Shown piece by piece: positions 22,724 through 32,099 of a stretch of 32,247 nt of DNA. The translations under genes were made by a program, and so were the position numbers. Position 1 is the first letter of the stretch; each line of letters begins with the position of its first letter. The stretch is from Clostridia bacterium. GTDB lineage: Bacteria; Bacillota; DTU025. The notes under the pieces were generated by a model, which had not been told where the DNA came from, searched no databases, and saw only the letters and a program-made list of their open reading frames with translations. The DNA lies in assembly GCA_034926675.1 (NCBI GenBank), contig JAYFQW010000079.1, positions 1-32,247 on the forward strand, in the 5' to 3' direction.

Positions 22724-25206
22724 TCAGGGAGGTTCGGTTCGCAGCGGCGCCTGTGTTTCTGGCTGCGATCCTGGCAGGCGCTGAGCTGGGTCTCCTGCGC
22801 GTGCCCAGTTCCGTGCTATGGTCTGGATGGGCCGTGCTGGGCGTTGTTGCCGTGCTGTCGGTTCCTGCTCTTCGCCTGTCTCCTGCCAGAAGGGGAACGC
22901 TTGTGATGGTTGCGGCTGCGCTAGTCGGCGCCTCTGCAGGCGCGTATGGAATTCGCCGGGTCGACATGATGGCGAGTAGATCCGTTGCAAGGTTCATCGG
23001 ATGTGAGGTCGAGGCAACCGGCGTAGTGGTGGCCGCTCATCCGGGCGCCCGCGAGCCCGAAATCATACTGAAAACCGAATCAGTAGCGCTCGAGGGCTCT
23101 ACTCACCAGGCGGTGGGCAGGGTCCGGGTCAGGCTGCCATCAAGCCCGGATTCTGTCGAACTGCTGAACAGGTTGCGCTCAGGCGCCGTGGTGTCGATCA
23201 CGGCGGCTCTCGAGGCTGCGCAGTTGCCGATGAACCCCGGCGAGCCCGACTACAGGGCTGTCCTATTGCAGGATGGCATTCACGCTATTGCTAAGGTCAG
23301 CCCGGACAGCGTTCGGGTTGGGCGAGAGCGGACACGGGACCTTGCTCTTCGGATCATTGGCGTGATGCGTGATGGCCTGGTGCGCGCTGCGCGGGAGACC
23401 CTCCCCGATCGTGAGCGCAGAGTCCTGGTGGGAATGGTGTTTGGGGATTCCGGGGAACTCGACCCGGAGATCCTGGATTCGTTCCGGAGGGCAGGCGTGT
23501 CTCACCTGCTTGCTGCGTCCGGACTGCACCTGGGGCTTGTTGCAGGCCTCTCCGATGAGATCTCCAGGGCAGTTCACCTGTCTTCCAGCGCAGCTGCGGC
23601 TACGTCCCTTACTGTGGCCCTGATCTACTCAATGGCGGCCGGCCTCCGGGCATCTGTCGTGCGAGCATGGCTCACTCTGGGCGTGTGCGCGATTGCGAGG
23701 GCGAGAGGACGACGGCCAGGTCCTGTGCAGGCGTTGTGCGTGTCGGCCTCTCTGCAGCTTCTGTGGAACCCGCTTCTTGCGTGGAACGCAGGTTTTCAAA
23801 TGTCGTACCTTGCGGCCATGGCTGCATCAGTGGCCGCGCCGCGATTGAACTCCATCATCCCCTCCAGCCTTCCGAAGCGTGTGGGCTGGCTGTTCCGTTC
23901 GATCATTGGATCAGGGGCGATTACTGCTGCAACCTTGCCCGTGCTTGTCAACATGACATCTCGGTTCAGCATGGTCGGAGTGTTCGCGAACCTGCTGGCG
24001 GCGCCTATGGCCTGGGTCGGGATGATCGCGGGCCTAGTTGGCTGCGTCCTCGGCGTCCTGTTTCTGCCTGCAGGAGCGATGATCAACTCGGGCACTGCAC
24101 ATGTCATTGCAGCGCTCATTGATTTCGCTGAATGGGCGTCAGCGGTTCCGATGGCATCGGTGGACGCTGGGAGGATGGGGGCATGCGGTATCGCTCTCTA
24201 CTACTCGGCCTTTCTGGCGGTGTGCTGGCTCGCCTCGGATGAATTCCGGCGATGGCGCGCCTGCCGGCTTGTCAGGCGGAGGCCGTTATGTGTGTCAGCC
24301 TTCGCCTTCTGCGTTCTCCTGGCCCTGACGATGTGGCCGAGGCCATTGGAGGCCATCGTCTTCTCTGTGGGGCAGGGCGATTCCATATTCCTATCTACTC
24401 CCTCTGGTCATACGATTCTTGTGGATGCCGGCAGCGGGTACGCGGGAGGCAGGTACATCGCGCCATATCTCAAGAGGCGCGGAATCCGCAGGCTCGATCT
24501 GCTTGTGATCACGCACGAGCATGCGGACCACTCTGGAGGGCTTCAGAGCGTCTGTTCCTCAGTTGATGTACTGGCGGCAGCTGTTCCGCAGGGCTCGAGC
24601 GGACCGGAATGGGACCGAATAGCAGAGACCATGGGAGCTTCGTCGGCAGGGAGCGCGCTCCGTGTGTTCCGCGTGGGAGATGGAGACTCGCTGCGCCTCG
24701 GGTGCGTAAGCCTTGAGTTCCGGAATCCACCGAAAACCCCGAACGCCAATGAGCTTGGCCGACGTGGCATTGGGGATCCAAACGAGAAATCAGTTGTGAT
24801 CCGAGTAGCGGCAGGAAGCTTCTCGATGCTTCTATGCGCTGATGCAGGGAAGGAGTTCGAACAGAGGGTTCTAGCGCTAGGCGGAGCCTCCTCTGCTGCA
24901 CTGAGAGCAAAGGTGATAAAGGTGGGCCACCATGGCGCTGCGACATCCGCGTCCGGGGCGTTCCTGCAAGCCTTGCAGGCTGAGGTTGCTATCATATCAG
25001 TGGGCCGCAATGGTTACGGTCATCCCTCTCCGTATACAATGAGTCGATTGGAACAGCAGTGCTCAACTGTGTTCAGGACTGACAGAAACGGCGCCGTAGT
25101 GCTGAGATACCGCCCTGGAGCACGCGGGTTCACGGTGCACGACATGATCAGCACGTGGAAGAGAGTGCCCATGTTCCGGGAACTCCGATCAGCTCCGACT
25201 TCATGA
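22720..25206 (+). CDS. comEC: ComEC/Rec2-type DNA uptake channel
   Basis: The 828-residue membrane protein has the full architecture: an N-terminal DUF4131-type part, a competence-domain membrane core (for example GVSHLLAASGLHLGLVAGLS and FQMSYLAAMAASVAA), and a C-terminal metallo-beta-lactamase domain with THEHADH (His599, His601, Asp603, His604), which may degrade one DNA strand. The start ATG overlaps the comEA stop, so the two are co-translated. Natural transformation also needs the pilus, not seen here. Confidence 0.95.
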   Translation: MIREVRFAAAPVFLAAILAGAELGLLRVPSSVLWSGWAVLGVVAVLSVPALRLSPARRGTLVMVAAALVGASAGAYGIRRVDMMASRSVARFIGCEVEATGVVVAAHPGAREPEIILKTESVALEGSTHQAVGRVRVRLPSSPDSVELLNRLRSGAVVSITAALEAAQLPMNPGEPDYRAVLLQDGIHAIAKVSPDSVRVGRERTRDLALRIIGVMRDGLVRAARETLPDRERRVLVGMVFGDSGELDPEILDSFRRAGVSHLLAASGLHLGLVAGLSDEISRAVHLSSSAAAATSLTVALIYSMAAGLRASVVRAWLTLGVCAIARARGRRPGPVQALCVSASLQLLWNPLLAWNAGFQMSYLAAMAASVAAPRLNSIIPSSLPKRVGWLFRSIIGSGAITAATLPVLVNMTSRFSMVGVFANLLAAPMAWVGMIAGLVGCVLGVLFLPAGAMINSGTAHVIAALIDFAEWASAVPMASVDAGRMGACGIALYYSAFLAVCWLASDEFRRWRACRLVRRRPLCVSAFAFCVLLALTMWPRPLEAIVFSVGQGDSIFLSTPSGHTILVDAGSGYAGGRYIAPYLKRRGIRRLDLLVITHEHADHSGGLQSVCSSVDVLAAAVPQGSSGPEWDRIAETMGASSAGSALRVFRVGDGDSLRLGCVSLEFRNPPKTPNANELGRRGIGDPNEKSVVIRVAAGSFSMLLCADAGKEFEQRVLALGGASSAALRAKVIKVGHHGAATSASGAFLQALQAEVAIISVGRNGYGHPSPYTMSRLEQQCSTVFRTDRNGAVVLRYRPGARGFTVHDMISTWKRVPMFRELRSAPTS

Positions 25207-25295
25207 TCCACCAGGAGGAAGTGGCGCGCGCGCCGTCGAATATCAACAGCACGACGCACATGTGAAGGGGGGGGAATCCCCACCTGCATCGCAGG

Positions 25296-26573
25296 ATGGG
25301 GGCAATCTTGAAGCGGTTCGTCATTCTAGCCTTGGTTTCCGCTTGTCTACTTGCCGCCCTAAGCGTAGGGCCAGCTTTCGCGGCCGAGAAGACCACAATC
25401 ACCTTCTGGCACGCGATGGGCGCACAGCTAGGCAAGACACTTGATTCGCTCGTGGCAGAGTTCAACCAGCAGAGCCCTGACGTATTGGTGAAGGCCGAGT
25501 ACCAGGGCAACTACGGAGCCCTGAGCCAGAAGATCGTCGGCTCCCTGGTGGCTCGGAAGCCACCCACGTTGGCCCAGGTCTACGGCAACTGGGCAGCGGA
25601 GTACATATCATCTGAAGAGCTGGTTCCAGTGGAGAAGTTCATCAAGGGTCCCAACGGAATGAGCCAGCTAGAAGTGGACGACATCTGGGATGGCCTGAGG
25701 GCGGGATCAACCTTCGATGGCGTCTGGTATACGATGCCCTTCAACAAGAGTGTGTACGTGCTCGTTTATAACAAGACTGCCTTCAAGGAGGCCGGCATTG
25801 CGAATCCGCCGTCCAGCTGGCAGGAGCTGCTCACAGCTGCCAAGGCGCTCACCGTTAAAGATGGCGACAAGGTGGTAAGGTATGGCCTTGGGCTCAGGCC
25901 CAATGTGGATATCTACGCCTGTTTCTTCTTCACCGCAGGAGGCGCCTGGCTGGATGGCCAGAACAAGGTGAACGTGAATAGCCAGGCGGGAGTCAAGGCC
26001 CTGCAGTTCATGGCGGATTTGGTGAACAAACATAAGGTTGCTTACTACGTGCCTGGTTACATCGATGCGGACTTCGGCGCAGGCAAGGCGGCAATGTACC
26101 TCACCACTTCGCCCGGGCTCTCCTACACTGAGCAATCGGTCGCTGGCAAGTTCGATTGGAGCGCCGCTCCGGTCCCGTTCATGGATGCCAAATACAAGGC
26201 TACTCCTGTTGCCGGAACCGACCTCGCCATCTTCGCAAGGGCGAGCCAGCGAGAACAGGAAGCTGCGTGGGAGTTCATCAAGTGGATGGTGGAGCCTAAG
26301 CAGACTGCTAAGTGGTCAATTGGAACCAGCTACGTTCCAGTGCGTAAATCGGCTCAGTACCTCGACATGATGAAGCAATGGTTCGCGTCGCACCCACGTA
26401 ATGAGCAAAGCCTCAAGCAGCTTCGCTATATCAAGTATGACCCGAACATCGCAGCATGGTCGAATATACGAAATGACATCTCTGAAGCTGTTGAGAAGGT
26501 ATTCCTTGGCAAAGCAACTGCTCAGGAAGCGCTTGACGCCGCGGTGCTGAAGGGCAACGCGCGTATGAAGTGA
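25296..26573 (+). CDS. ABC transporter substrate-binding protein (UgpB/sugar type)
   Basis: The 425-residue protein is a family 1 extracellular solute-binding protein, related to glycerol-3-phosphate and oligosaccharide binders (TITFWHAMGAQLGKTLDSLV, MPFNKSVYVLVYNKTAFKEA, FIKWMVEPKQTAKWSI). The signal peptide (KRFVILALVSACLLAALSVG, cleavage about PAFA-AEK) ends in a signal-peptidase-I site and has no lipobox Cys, which is unusual for a monoderm. ATG 25296 has no good ribosome binding site; TTG 25308 behind AGGATGGGGG is a reasonable alternative. It starts an operon with a secreted PHP phosphoesterase and two permeases. The substrate is probably a sugar or phosphorylated polyol (inference). 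Confidence 0.88.
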   Translation: MGAILKRFVILALVSACLLAALSVGPAFAAEKTTITFWHAMGAQLGKTLDSLVAEFNQQSPDVLVKAEYQGNYGALSQKIVGSLVARKPPTLAQVYGNWAAEYISSEELVPVEKFIKGPNGMSQLEVDDIWDGLRAGSTFDGVWYTMPFNKSVYVLVYNKTAFKEAGIANPPSSWQELLTAAKALTVKDGDKVVRYGLGLRPNVDIYACFFFTAGGAWLDGQNKVNVNSQAGVKALQFMADLVNKHKVAYYVPGYIDADFGAGKAAMYLTTSPGLSYTEQSVAGKFDWSAAPVPFMDAKYKATPVAGTDLAIFARASQREQEAAWEFIKWMVEPKQTAKWSIGTSYVPVRKSAQYLDMMKQWFASHPRNEQSLKQLRYIKYDPNIAAWSNIRNDISEAVEKVFLGKATAQEALDAAVLKGNARMK

Positions 26574-26607
26574 TCCAACCGGCGACGCCGGCACAAACTG
26601 TGAGGCG

Positions 26608-26642
26608 CCCGGGGCCGTCGAGCGAGAGCTAACTGCCCCGGG
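26608..26642 (+). other. Intergenic hairpin after the binding-protein gene
   Basis: CCCGGGGC (26608-26615) pairs with GCCCCGGG (26635-26642). No T-run follows. Such hairpins often protect the binding-protein mRNA so that it exceeds the permeases; this is inference. Confidence 0.55.
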
Positions 26643-26666
26643 CTCTGATCTGTGAGGGGAGTACTG

Positions 26667-28802
26667 ATGCGTTTTCCATTGTTCCGTGTTCGCACGTCCC
26701 GATCATGGCTCGCGGCGACCTTGCTCTTTGCCGTTCTGTTTGGCAGCATGTGGCGGAGTCCCCAGGCATCAGCTGAGAAGCTGAACTTCTACTTCGGGAA
26801 TCTGCACTCCCACACATCGTACTCAGATGGGGTTCTGACTCCGTCAGATGCGTTCGCCCATGCTCGCGATGTCGCGAAGATGGATTTCCTCGCTGTCACG
26901 GAGCATGGATACTACCTTCAGGAGTCAACGAACATCCACCTGTGGTACAGGAGCCTTGAGGAGGCCGAAGCCTTCTACCAGCCGGGTGTGTTCCTGCCTC
27001 TGGTGGGCTTCGAGTGGACTTACGGCCCTGGGCATATGTGCGGCCATGACACTCCGCTTGCGGCGTCACGGGATATCCAGCGCGATCTTCCTGCCTTCGC
27101 GGCATTTCTTCGTGATTACCGGGGGATCGGCGTCTTCAACCATCCGAACTATGACATACAGCCGAATTGGGATGACTTTCTCTACCTCGGAGAGGCTGAT
27201 AAGTGGGTATCCCTCATTGAGGTGGGCTCAGGCCCATACAGGCACAATGTGAAGAACGAGCGGGCCTACATACGCTCGCTCGACAGGGGCTGGCGCGTGG
27301 GCGCCGTGAGCAACCAGGACAACCACAGAGCTGACTGGGGAACTGCTGCGCCGACGCGAACTGGCATACTCGCTCCGGAGCTTACCCGTGAGGCGGTGTA
27401 CGCCGCAATGCGCGAGATGCGCACCTATGCGACTGAGGATCGAAACACGCGAGTGCTCTTCTCGTGCGGTGATGTGATGATGGGTGGGGAGTCCGTGATC
27501 TCCGCTGACGATGTCGCGGCGGGCAGACCCGTGGGCTTCTCTATTGTGGTGGAGGATCCGGATCCCGGCGATTCTTTCGAGCTTGTTCAGGTGATAACGG
27601 ACGGTGGGAAGGTCGCATGGGAGTTGGCGCCAGGCGCCGGCGGAAGGTTCGAGGCGCGATTCGAACTCGTCCCTGAACAGGCCTACAACTGGTACTACGT
27701 CAGAGTGGTCCAGGCTGATTCGGATCTGATCGTCACCAGCCCGATCTGGGTTGCCACGGGGTCGGGCATTGCCGTCTGTGACTTCGGTTGCGGTGATCGT
27801 GTGCCAAGGGCTGGCGCTCCGGTTCGAGTAACGGCGGAGATCGTGAACAGGAACGAGGAGGCCATCCTCGGCGCAATGGCGGCGCTGTACGCTTCATCAG
27901 GCGGGATTCGCTCACTGGTGGGCTCGGTAGTTCTTGATCTGCCCGCCGGACGGGGCACAGGAATCAAGTTCGAATGGACACCCTCTGAGCCGGGTGAGGT
28001 TGGGCTCGAGATGGAAGTCTACGGACCGGGCAGCCAGGTCGGCGACGTGTTCGTTGGCGCCGCCGCCCGCGTGCGCACCTCGGATGTCACCAGGGTCATG
28101 ATCGACGAAGGGCATAACAACCGGAGCGCCGGGTACCATGGAGCATATGCTGAGCTGCTGCGCGCGGCGGATTACAGCCCATCCATCAACGAGGGGCCTA
28201 TCACCGACGGGCTGCTCTCCAATACAGACATCCTTGTGGTGAATGCGCCGGAGATTGGGTTCTCTCTGACTCCCACATCATTCGAGGCTAATGAGATTCA
28301 GGCCATGGCCAGGTTCGTGAAACGTGGCGGTTCGCTGCTCCTTGCGGGCTGGTCGAACAGTGATGATGGATCGAGAACCTGCGATCAGCTCAATGAGGTT
28401 CTCGCGCAGATAGGCTCATCCATCAGGTTCGGGTACGACGAACTCCGTGCGGGCAGAGTTCCGATAGTCGAGGTTGCCTGGACCGGAGGGGATGGGAAGC
28501 CTGCGTACGCTGGAGAGGCATGTTCTCTCCTGGCCGCCGACTGGACAAGTCTGGATGCCATCTCGGATGTGAAGGTGTTTGCCCGGGCGCCGAAGGCGGC
28601 GTCTGCTCAGGTCGCAGGGGATGATCGCATGCTCGTGGGCGGCCAGTCTCCGGTCTTCGCGGCAGGGCAGGTTATCGATAGGGGACGTGTGGCATGCCTC
28701 GGTTCCCCGGTCTACTCAGCCCGGGATCTGGCGCGGGAGGGCTACTCCAATGCCAGGTTCACCTTGGACGTGATGTCATGGCTTGTGGGAGGGGAATGGT
28801 AG
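26667..28802 (+). CDS. Secreted PHP-domain phosphoesterase (CehA/McbA family)
   Basis: The 711-residue protein has a signal peptide (about 1-36, SPQASA-EK) and a PHP metallophosphoesterase domain: FGNLHSHTSYSDG (His47, His49), TEHG (about 78-81), NHPNYD and SNQDNHRADWG. These supply the trinuclear metal site of the CehA/McbA group. A CARDB-like beta-sandwich follows (RVTAEIVNRNEEAILGAMAA) and then a GATase1-like/DUF4350-type C-terminal domain (SNTDILVVNAPEI, FVKRGGSLLLAGWSNSDDG). ATG 26667 follows GAGGGGAG. It lies between the binding protein and permeases of one importer, so it may hydrolyse a phosphodiester or similar outside the cell to provide the imported product (inference). Confidence 0.85.
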   Translation: MRFPLFRVRTSRSWLAATLLFAVLFGSMWRSPQASAEKLNFYFGNLHSHTSYSDGVLTPSDAFAHARDVAKMDFLAVTEHGYYLQESTNIHLWYRSLEEAEAFYQPGVFLPLVGFEWTYGPGHMCGHDTPLAASRDIQRDLPAFAAFLRDYRGIGVFNHPNYDIQPNWDDFLYLGEADKWVSLIEVGSGPYRHNVKNERAYIRSLDRGWRVGAVSNQDNHRADWGTAAPTRTGILAPELTREAVYAAMREMRTYATEDRNTRVLFSCGDVMMGGESVISADDVAAGRPVGFSIVVEDPDPGDSFELVQVITDGGKVAWELAPGAGGRFEARFELVPEQAYNWYYVRVVQADSDLIVTSPIWVATGSGIAVCDFGCGDRVPRAGAPVRVTAEIVNRNEEAILGAMAALYASSGGIRSLVGSVVLDLPAGRGTGIKFEWTPSEPGEVGLEMEVYGPGSQVGDVFVGAAARVRTSDVTRVMIDEGHNNRSAGYHGAYAELLRAADYSPSINEGPITDGLLSNTDILVVNAPEIGFSLTPTSFEANEIQAMARFVKRGGSLLLAGWSNSDDGSRTCDQLNEVLAQIGSSIRFGYDELRAGRVPIVEVAWTGGDGKPAYAGEACSLLAADWTSLDAISDVKVFARAPKAASAQVAGDDRMLVGGQSPVFAAGQVIDRGRVACLGSPVYSARDLAREGYSNARFTLDVMSWLVGGEW

Positions 28803-28803
28803 C

Positions 28804-29721
28804 ATGTCGGTGAGCCAACCCGCTGTCTCCAGCCGACGCAAGTTCGCACGCGAGACGCTCGAAGCGTATATGTATCTTGCGCCGGCTTTGGTCATCCTGC
28901 TCGCTTTCCATATCGCACCTGCATTCTACGCGCTGTACATCAGCTTCTTCGAGACGAACCTCATGAGACGCTGGAATTTCGTGGGGTTGGCGAACTACGT
29001 CAAGCTGTTCCAGGATACCGATTTCATCCGTTCGCTTGCCAACACCGGGAAGTACGTTCTTGGCACAGTCCCTACTGGCATGGCGTTGTCTCTGTTCGCT
29101 GCGTGGCTGCTGAACCAGAAGATCCGCGGGCTTGCGGTGTTCAGGACCGCCTTATTCCTGCCCTACGTTACGCCGGTAGTGGCCATATCCATTGTGTGGA
29201 TGTGGATCTACAAGGAGGATGGCAGTGGGCTGCTCAACGCGATACTTGCCCTGTTCGGGGCGAAGGGGCAGGCGTGGCTTCTCGATCCGAGGTGGGCGAT
29301 GTTCGCTCTCTGCTTGATGAGCGTGTGGAGGCATCTCGGCTACAACATGGTGATATTCCTCGCCGGTCTGCAGAACATATCGACCGAGTACTACGAGGCA
29401 GCTGAGATCGACGGAGCCCGGGGCTGGACCATGTTCACGAAGATCACCTGGCCGCTCTTGTCGCCCACTACGTACTTCGTGACGATGGTGTCGGTCATCG
29501 GGTCGTTCCAGGTGTTCACGCAGGCCTATGTTCTGTGGCCATCGGCGAGCGGAGGGCCTTTAGGCTCCACTAAGGTTGTGGTCAAGTATCTGTACGATGT
29601 GGGCTGGGGTTCGTTCAAGTTCGGTTACGCTGCCGCGATAGGCTACGCGCTCTTCGCCATCATCTTCCTGCTGACGCTGGTTCAGAGGAACCTCGTTGGC
29701 AGCCGCGTGCACTATCAGTAG
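28804..29721 (+). CDS. ABC transporter permease 1 (UgpA/MalF type)
   Basis: The 305-residue protein has six predicted membrane helices and the EAA loop EYYEAAEIDGARGWTMFTKI, which contacts the ATPase. The pattern MYLAPALVILLAFHIAPAFY plus FRTALFLPYVTPVVAISIVW is typical of carbohydrate permeases of the MalF/UgpA class. ATG 28804 has GGGAGGGG upstream, overlapping the end of the PHP gene. It pairs with the next permease; no ATPase gene is in the operon, so a shared MsmX/UgpC-type ATPase elsewhere probably serves it. Confidence 0.92.
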   Translation: MSVSQPAVSSRRKFARETLEAYMYLAPALVILLAFHIAPAFYALYISFFETNLMRRWNFVGLANYVKLFQDTDFIRSLANTGKYVLGTVPTGMALSLFAAWLLNQKIRGLAVFRTALFLPYVTPVVAISIVWMWIYKEDGSGLLNAILALFGAKGQAWLLDPRWAMFALCLMSVWRHLGYNMVIFLAGLQNISTEYYEAAEIDGARGWTMFTKITWPLLSPTTYFVTMVSVIGSFQVFTQAYVLWPSASGGPLGSTKVVVKYLYDVGWGSFKFGYAAAIGYALFAIIFLLTLVQRNLVGSRVHYQ

Positions 29722-29737
29722 TCGGGAGGAGATTGAC

Positions 29738-30571
29738 ATGATAGGAATGCGGAAGACGGTAGGGAGGGGCCTAGTCTACCTATTCCTGGTTATCGGCGCG
29801 GTTGCGATGCTTCTGCCGTTCTACTACATGCTCAGCACATCGATTAAGGGGCCTGAAGAGCTGTACGTGGCCGATCTGGTGTGGTTCCCCAAGCACATCG
29901 TGCTGAAGAACTACGCTGACGCTTGGAACGCGGATCCCAACTTTCCGAGGTATTTCTTCAACTCTGCGTTCATTGCCACGGTGACCACACTGCTTCAGCT
30001 TGCCACTTCGGCCCTTGCGGCGTACGCCTTTGCGAGCTTCGAGTTCTGGGGCAAGGAGTTCGTGTTTGTCATATTGCTGGGCACGATGATGATCCCCGAC
30101 CAGGTGACCCTGGTCCCTAACTATGCCATCATCTCGAAGCTTGGATGGACAGATACCTACTGGGCTCTTATCGTACCGTGGACTGCCAGTGTGTTCGGGA
30201 TATTCATGATGAGGCAGTTCTTCCAGACCATACCTAGGGACATGTGGGATGCCGCACAGATTGATGGATGCGGCCGGTTCGGCTACCTCTGGCGTGTAAT
30301 GGTTCCACTCGCGCGGCCGATCTTCGTGACGAGCGGGCTGTTTACGTTCATCGGAGGATGGAACAGCTTCCTGTGGCCTCTGATAGTCACGAACACGGCC
30401 AAGTACCGCACCATACAGGTTGGCCTTTCTCAGTTCAATCAGGAATTCGGCACTGTGCCGAACCTGCTGATGGCTGCGTCCACGATGGCTATTGTTCCTC
30501 TGGTAGCGCTCTTCTTCATGGCTCAGAAGCAGTTCATCGAGGGAATCGCCCGCACGGGGCTCAAGGGCTAG
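29738..30571 (+). CDS. ABC transporter permease 2 (UgpE/MalG type)
   Basis: The 277-residue MalG/UgpE-class permease has the EAA-like motif DMWDAAQIDGCGRFGYLWRV and the C-terminal tail QKQFIEGIARTGLKG typical of this subunit. ATG 29738 follows GGGAGGAG, 16 bp after the first permease. It closes the importer operon. Confidence 0.93.
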   Translation: MIGMRKTVGRGLVYLFLVIGAVAMLLPFYYMLSTSIKGPEELYVADLVWFPKHIVLKNYADAWNADPNFPRYFFNSAFIATVTTLLQLATSALAAYAFASFEFWGKEFVFVILLGTMMIPDQVTLVPNYAIISKLGWTDTYWALIVPWTASVFGIFMMRQFFQTIPRDMWDAAQIDGCGRFGYLWRVMVPLARPIFVTSGLFTFIGGWNSFLWPLIVTNTAKYRTIQVGLSQFNQEFGTVPNLLMAASTMAIVPLVALFFMAQKQFIEGIARTGLKG

Positions 30572-30649
30572 GATGCCTTTGGGGCTGCTAGTGAAGCCTG
30601 CGATTTCGGATGCACGACCCTTCCTGTGCAGTGAGAGAGGAGGATTGGA

Positions 30650-31693
30650 TTGAGGGATGACATCGCCCGCTCCGTTGAGTCCAGGGGGATATGCCCGGTG
30701 TACATTCTCTACGGAGAGGATCACTACTCCCAGAGGCAGGCAGCAGACGAGCTGGTCGAGGCGATCGTGTCGCTTCGAGGCGGCGCCGACACGAACACGT
30801 TCGATGCCGCGGAGTGTGCAGTGGACGACATAGTCTCGGCTGTGATGACTGCTCCAATGTTCGCTTCCGCGCGAGTAGTCGTGGTTCGGCGGTTCGATGA
30901 GATGCCAGGGGCCGACCAGGCCAAACTGATCTCCATTGTGGCCCCTGGGAAATCCAAGAGCGACCTGCGCATACCGGACGACACAGTCATGATCATCACC
31001 TCAGGCTCGAAGAGCATACCTCGTCGGGAGGCAGCGGCGGGAGGCGTCAACGTATCTGCATTCGAGTTCAGGCAGGGTTATGCCAGGGGGGCGCAGGATT
31101 TCGCCATTTCCCGCGCCAGAGAACTCGGCGCGGCCATGGATGAGGATGCAGCATCACTGCTAGTGGAGCTATCGGGGACGGACCTTGGGGCTATTTCAAG
31201 CGAAATCGACAAGCTCATAACCTACCTAGGAGGCAAGCACGCCAAGATAGCTGTGAATGATATTAGCGCGGCAGTGGGCCGGAGCTCCATCCAAACCGTT
31301 TTCACCTTCTGTGATGCGGCCATTGAGGGAGATCCGTCCAAGGCCATGTTGGCCCTGTCGGACCTGCTGAGAACGGAGAAGAGTGCTCTCGGAATCCTGA
31401 ATACCCTTGCGACGCAGGTCAGGGGGCTCATGAAAGCCAGGGCCGAGCTTGACAGGGGGCGAAGGCCCGACGAACTGATCCGGGAGCTGTCAGGCGGAAA
31501 TCAGCGCATGGAGTGGAAGGCGAGGAAAACCGTCGCCCAGGCGCGAAAGCTCTCCCAGCGGTCACTTGCGGGGATCGTGTCTAGGCTCGCTCAGGCTGAT
31601 CTGAATATCAAGACTGGCGAATCCACCGAAACGCTTGCGATGGAGTTGCTCGTGCTGGATTTGGCCGTACAGCAAAAACTCCAGCGACACTGA
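30650..31693 (+). CDS. holA: DNA polymerase III delta subunit
   Basis: The 347-residue clamp-loader subunit opens the sliding clamp. It starts VYILYGEDHYSQRQAADELV, which is the family's N-terminal pattern, and has the delta-specific segments FEFRQGYARGAQDFAISRAR, LSGTDLGAISSEIDKLITYL and the C-terminal ALGILNTLATQVRGLMKARA. TTG 30650 is used, behind AGGAGG. The 3' end overlaps the terminator of the convergent rpsT. comEC-holA-rpsT is a common Bacillota order, here interrupted by the transporter operon. Confidence 0.95.
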   Translation: MRDDIARSVESRGICPVYILYGEDHYSQRQAADELVEAIVSLRGGADTNTFDAAECAVDDIVSAVMTAPMFASARVVVVRRFDEMPGADQAKLISIVAPGKSKSDLRIPDDTVMIITSGSKSIPRREAAAGGVNVSAFEFRQGYARGAQDFAISRARELGAAMDEDAASLLVELSGTDLGAISSEIDKLITYLGGKHAKIAVNDISAAVGRSSIQTVFTFCDAAIEGDPSKAMLALSDLLRTEKSALGILNTLATQVRGLMKARAELDRGRRPDELIRELSGGNQRMEWKARKTVAQARKLSQRSLAGIVSRLAQADLNIKTGESTETLAMELLVLDLAVQQKLQRH

Positions 31694-31709
31694 GCATTGT
31701 CACTGGAGT
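31673..31709 (-). terminator. Intrinsic terminator of rpsT (minus strand)
   Basis: On the minus strand ACTCCAGTGACA pairs with TGTCGCTGGAGT (one U-G pair), followed by TTTTT. It lies within the last codons of holA, so it could also act weakly on the plus strand. Confidence 0.85.
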
Positions 31710-31742
31710 CACACCCGGCGCTGTATTGGCATCGGCGGCTAC

Positions 31743-32021
31743 CTACTCAGCGGATCCTCTCGCTATGCGGTTCGCCTTGCGGGCCAGCTGCGACTTGCGC
31801 CGCGCTGCTTGGTTCTTATGAATAACGCCCTTCTTCGCCGCGCGGTCGATGGCGCTGAACGCGCGGTTTAGCTGATTCTCGGACGCTCCAGCCTCAGGCT
31901 GGGCCAATGCCTCGTGGAAACGGCGGATCGCCGTCTTGACGGAGGACTTTACTGAAGCGTTCCTGAGCGTTCGGACTCTAGAAGTCCTCACTCGCTTCTC
32001 TGCCGACTTGTTGTTTGGCAC
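31743..32021 (-). CDS. rpsT: Ribosomal protein S20 (bS20)
   Basis: The 92-residue basic protein matches bS20 (MPNNKSAEKRVRTSRVRTLR, RAAKKGVIHKNQAARRKSQL). It binds 16S rRNA in the 30S subunit. The GTG start follows GGAGGAGGTG. It is convergent with holA and has its own promoter and terminator. Confidence 0.97.
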   Translation of the reverse strand: MPNNKSAEKRVRTSRVRTLRNASVKSSVKTAIRRFHEALAQPEAGASENQLNRAFSAIDRAAKKGVIHKNQAARRKSQLARKANRIARGSAE

Positions 32022-32060
32022 TCTACTACACCTCCTCCGCCTGTAGATTGCGCAAATATG

Positions 32061-32089
32061 ATTCTACCACGCTCATCATCCCAATGCAA
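32061..32089 (-). promoter_or_regulatory. Promoter of rpsT (minus strand)
   Basis: Minus strand TTGCAT (32089-32084), 17-base spacer, TAGAAT (32066-32061), about 40 bp before the rpsT start. Confidence 0.75.
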
Positions 32090-32099
32090 GCACCTGCCG

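Noticed and set aside
29780-30724. 314-codon minus-strand frame opposite the second permease
   Set aside because: The plus strand is an unmistakable MalG-type permease with a strong ribosome binding site; the minus frame is its shadow in GC-rich DNA.
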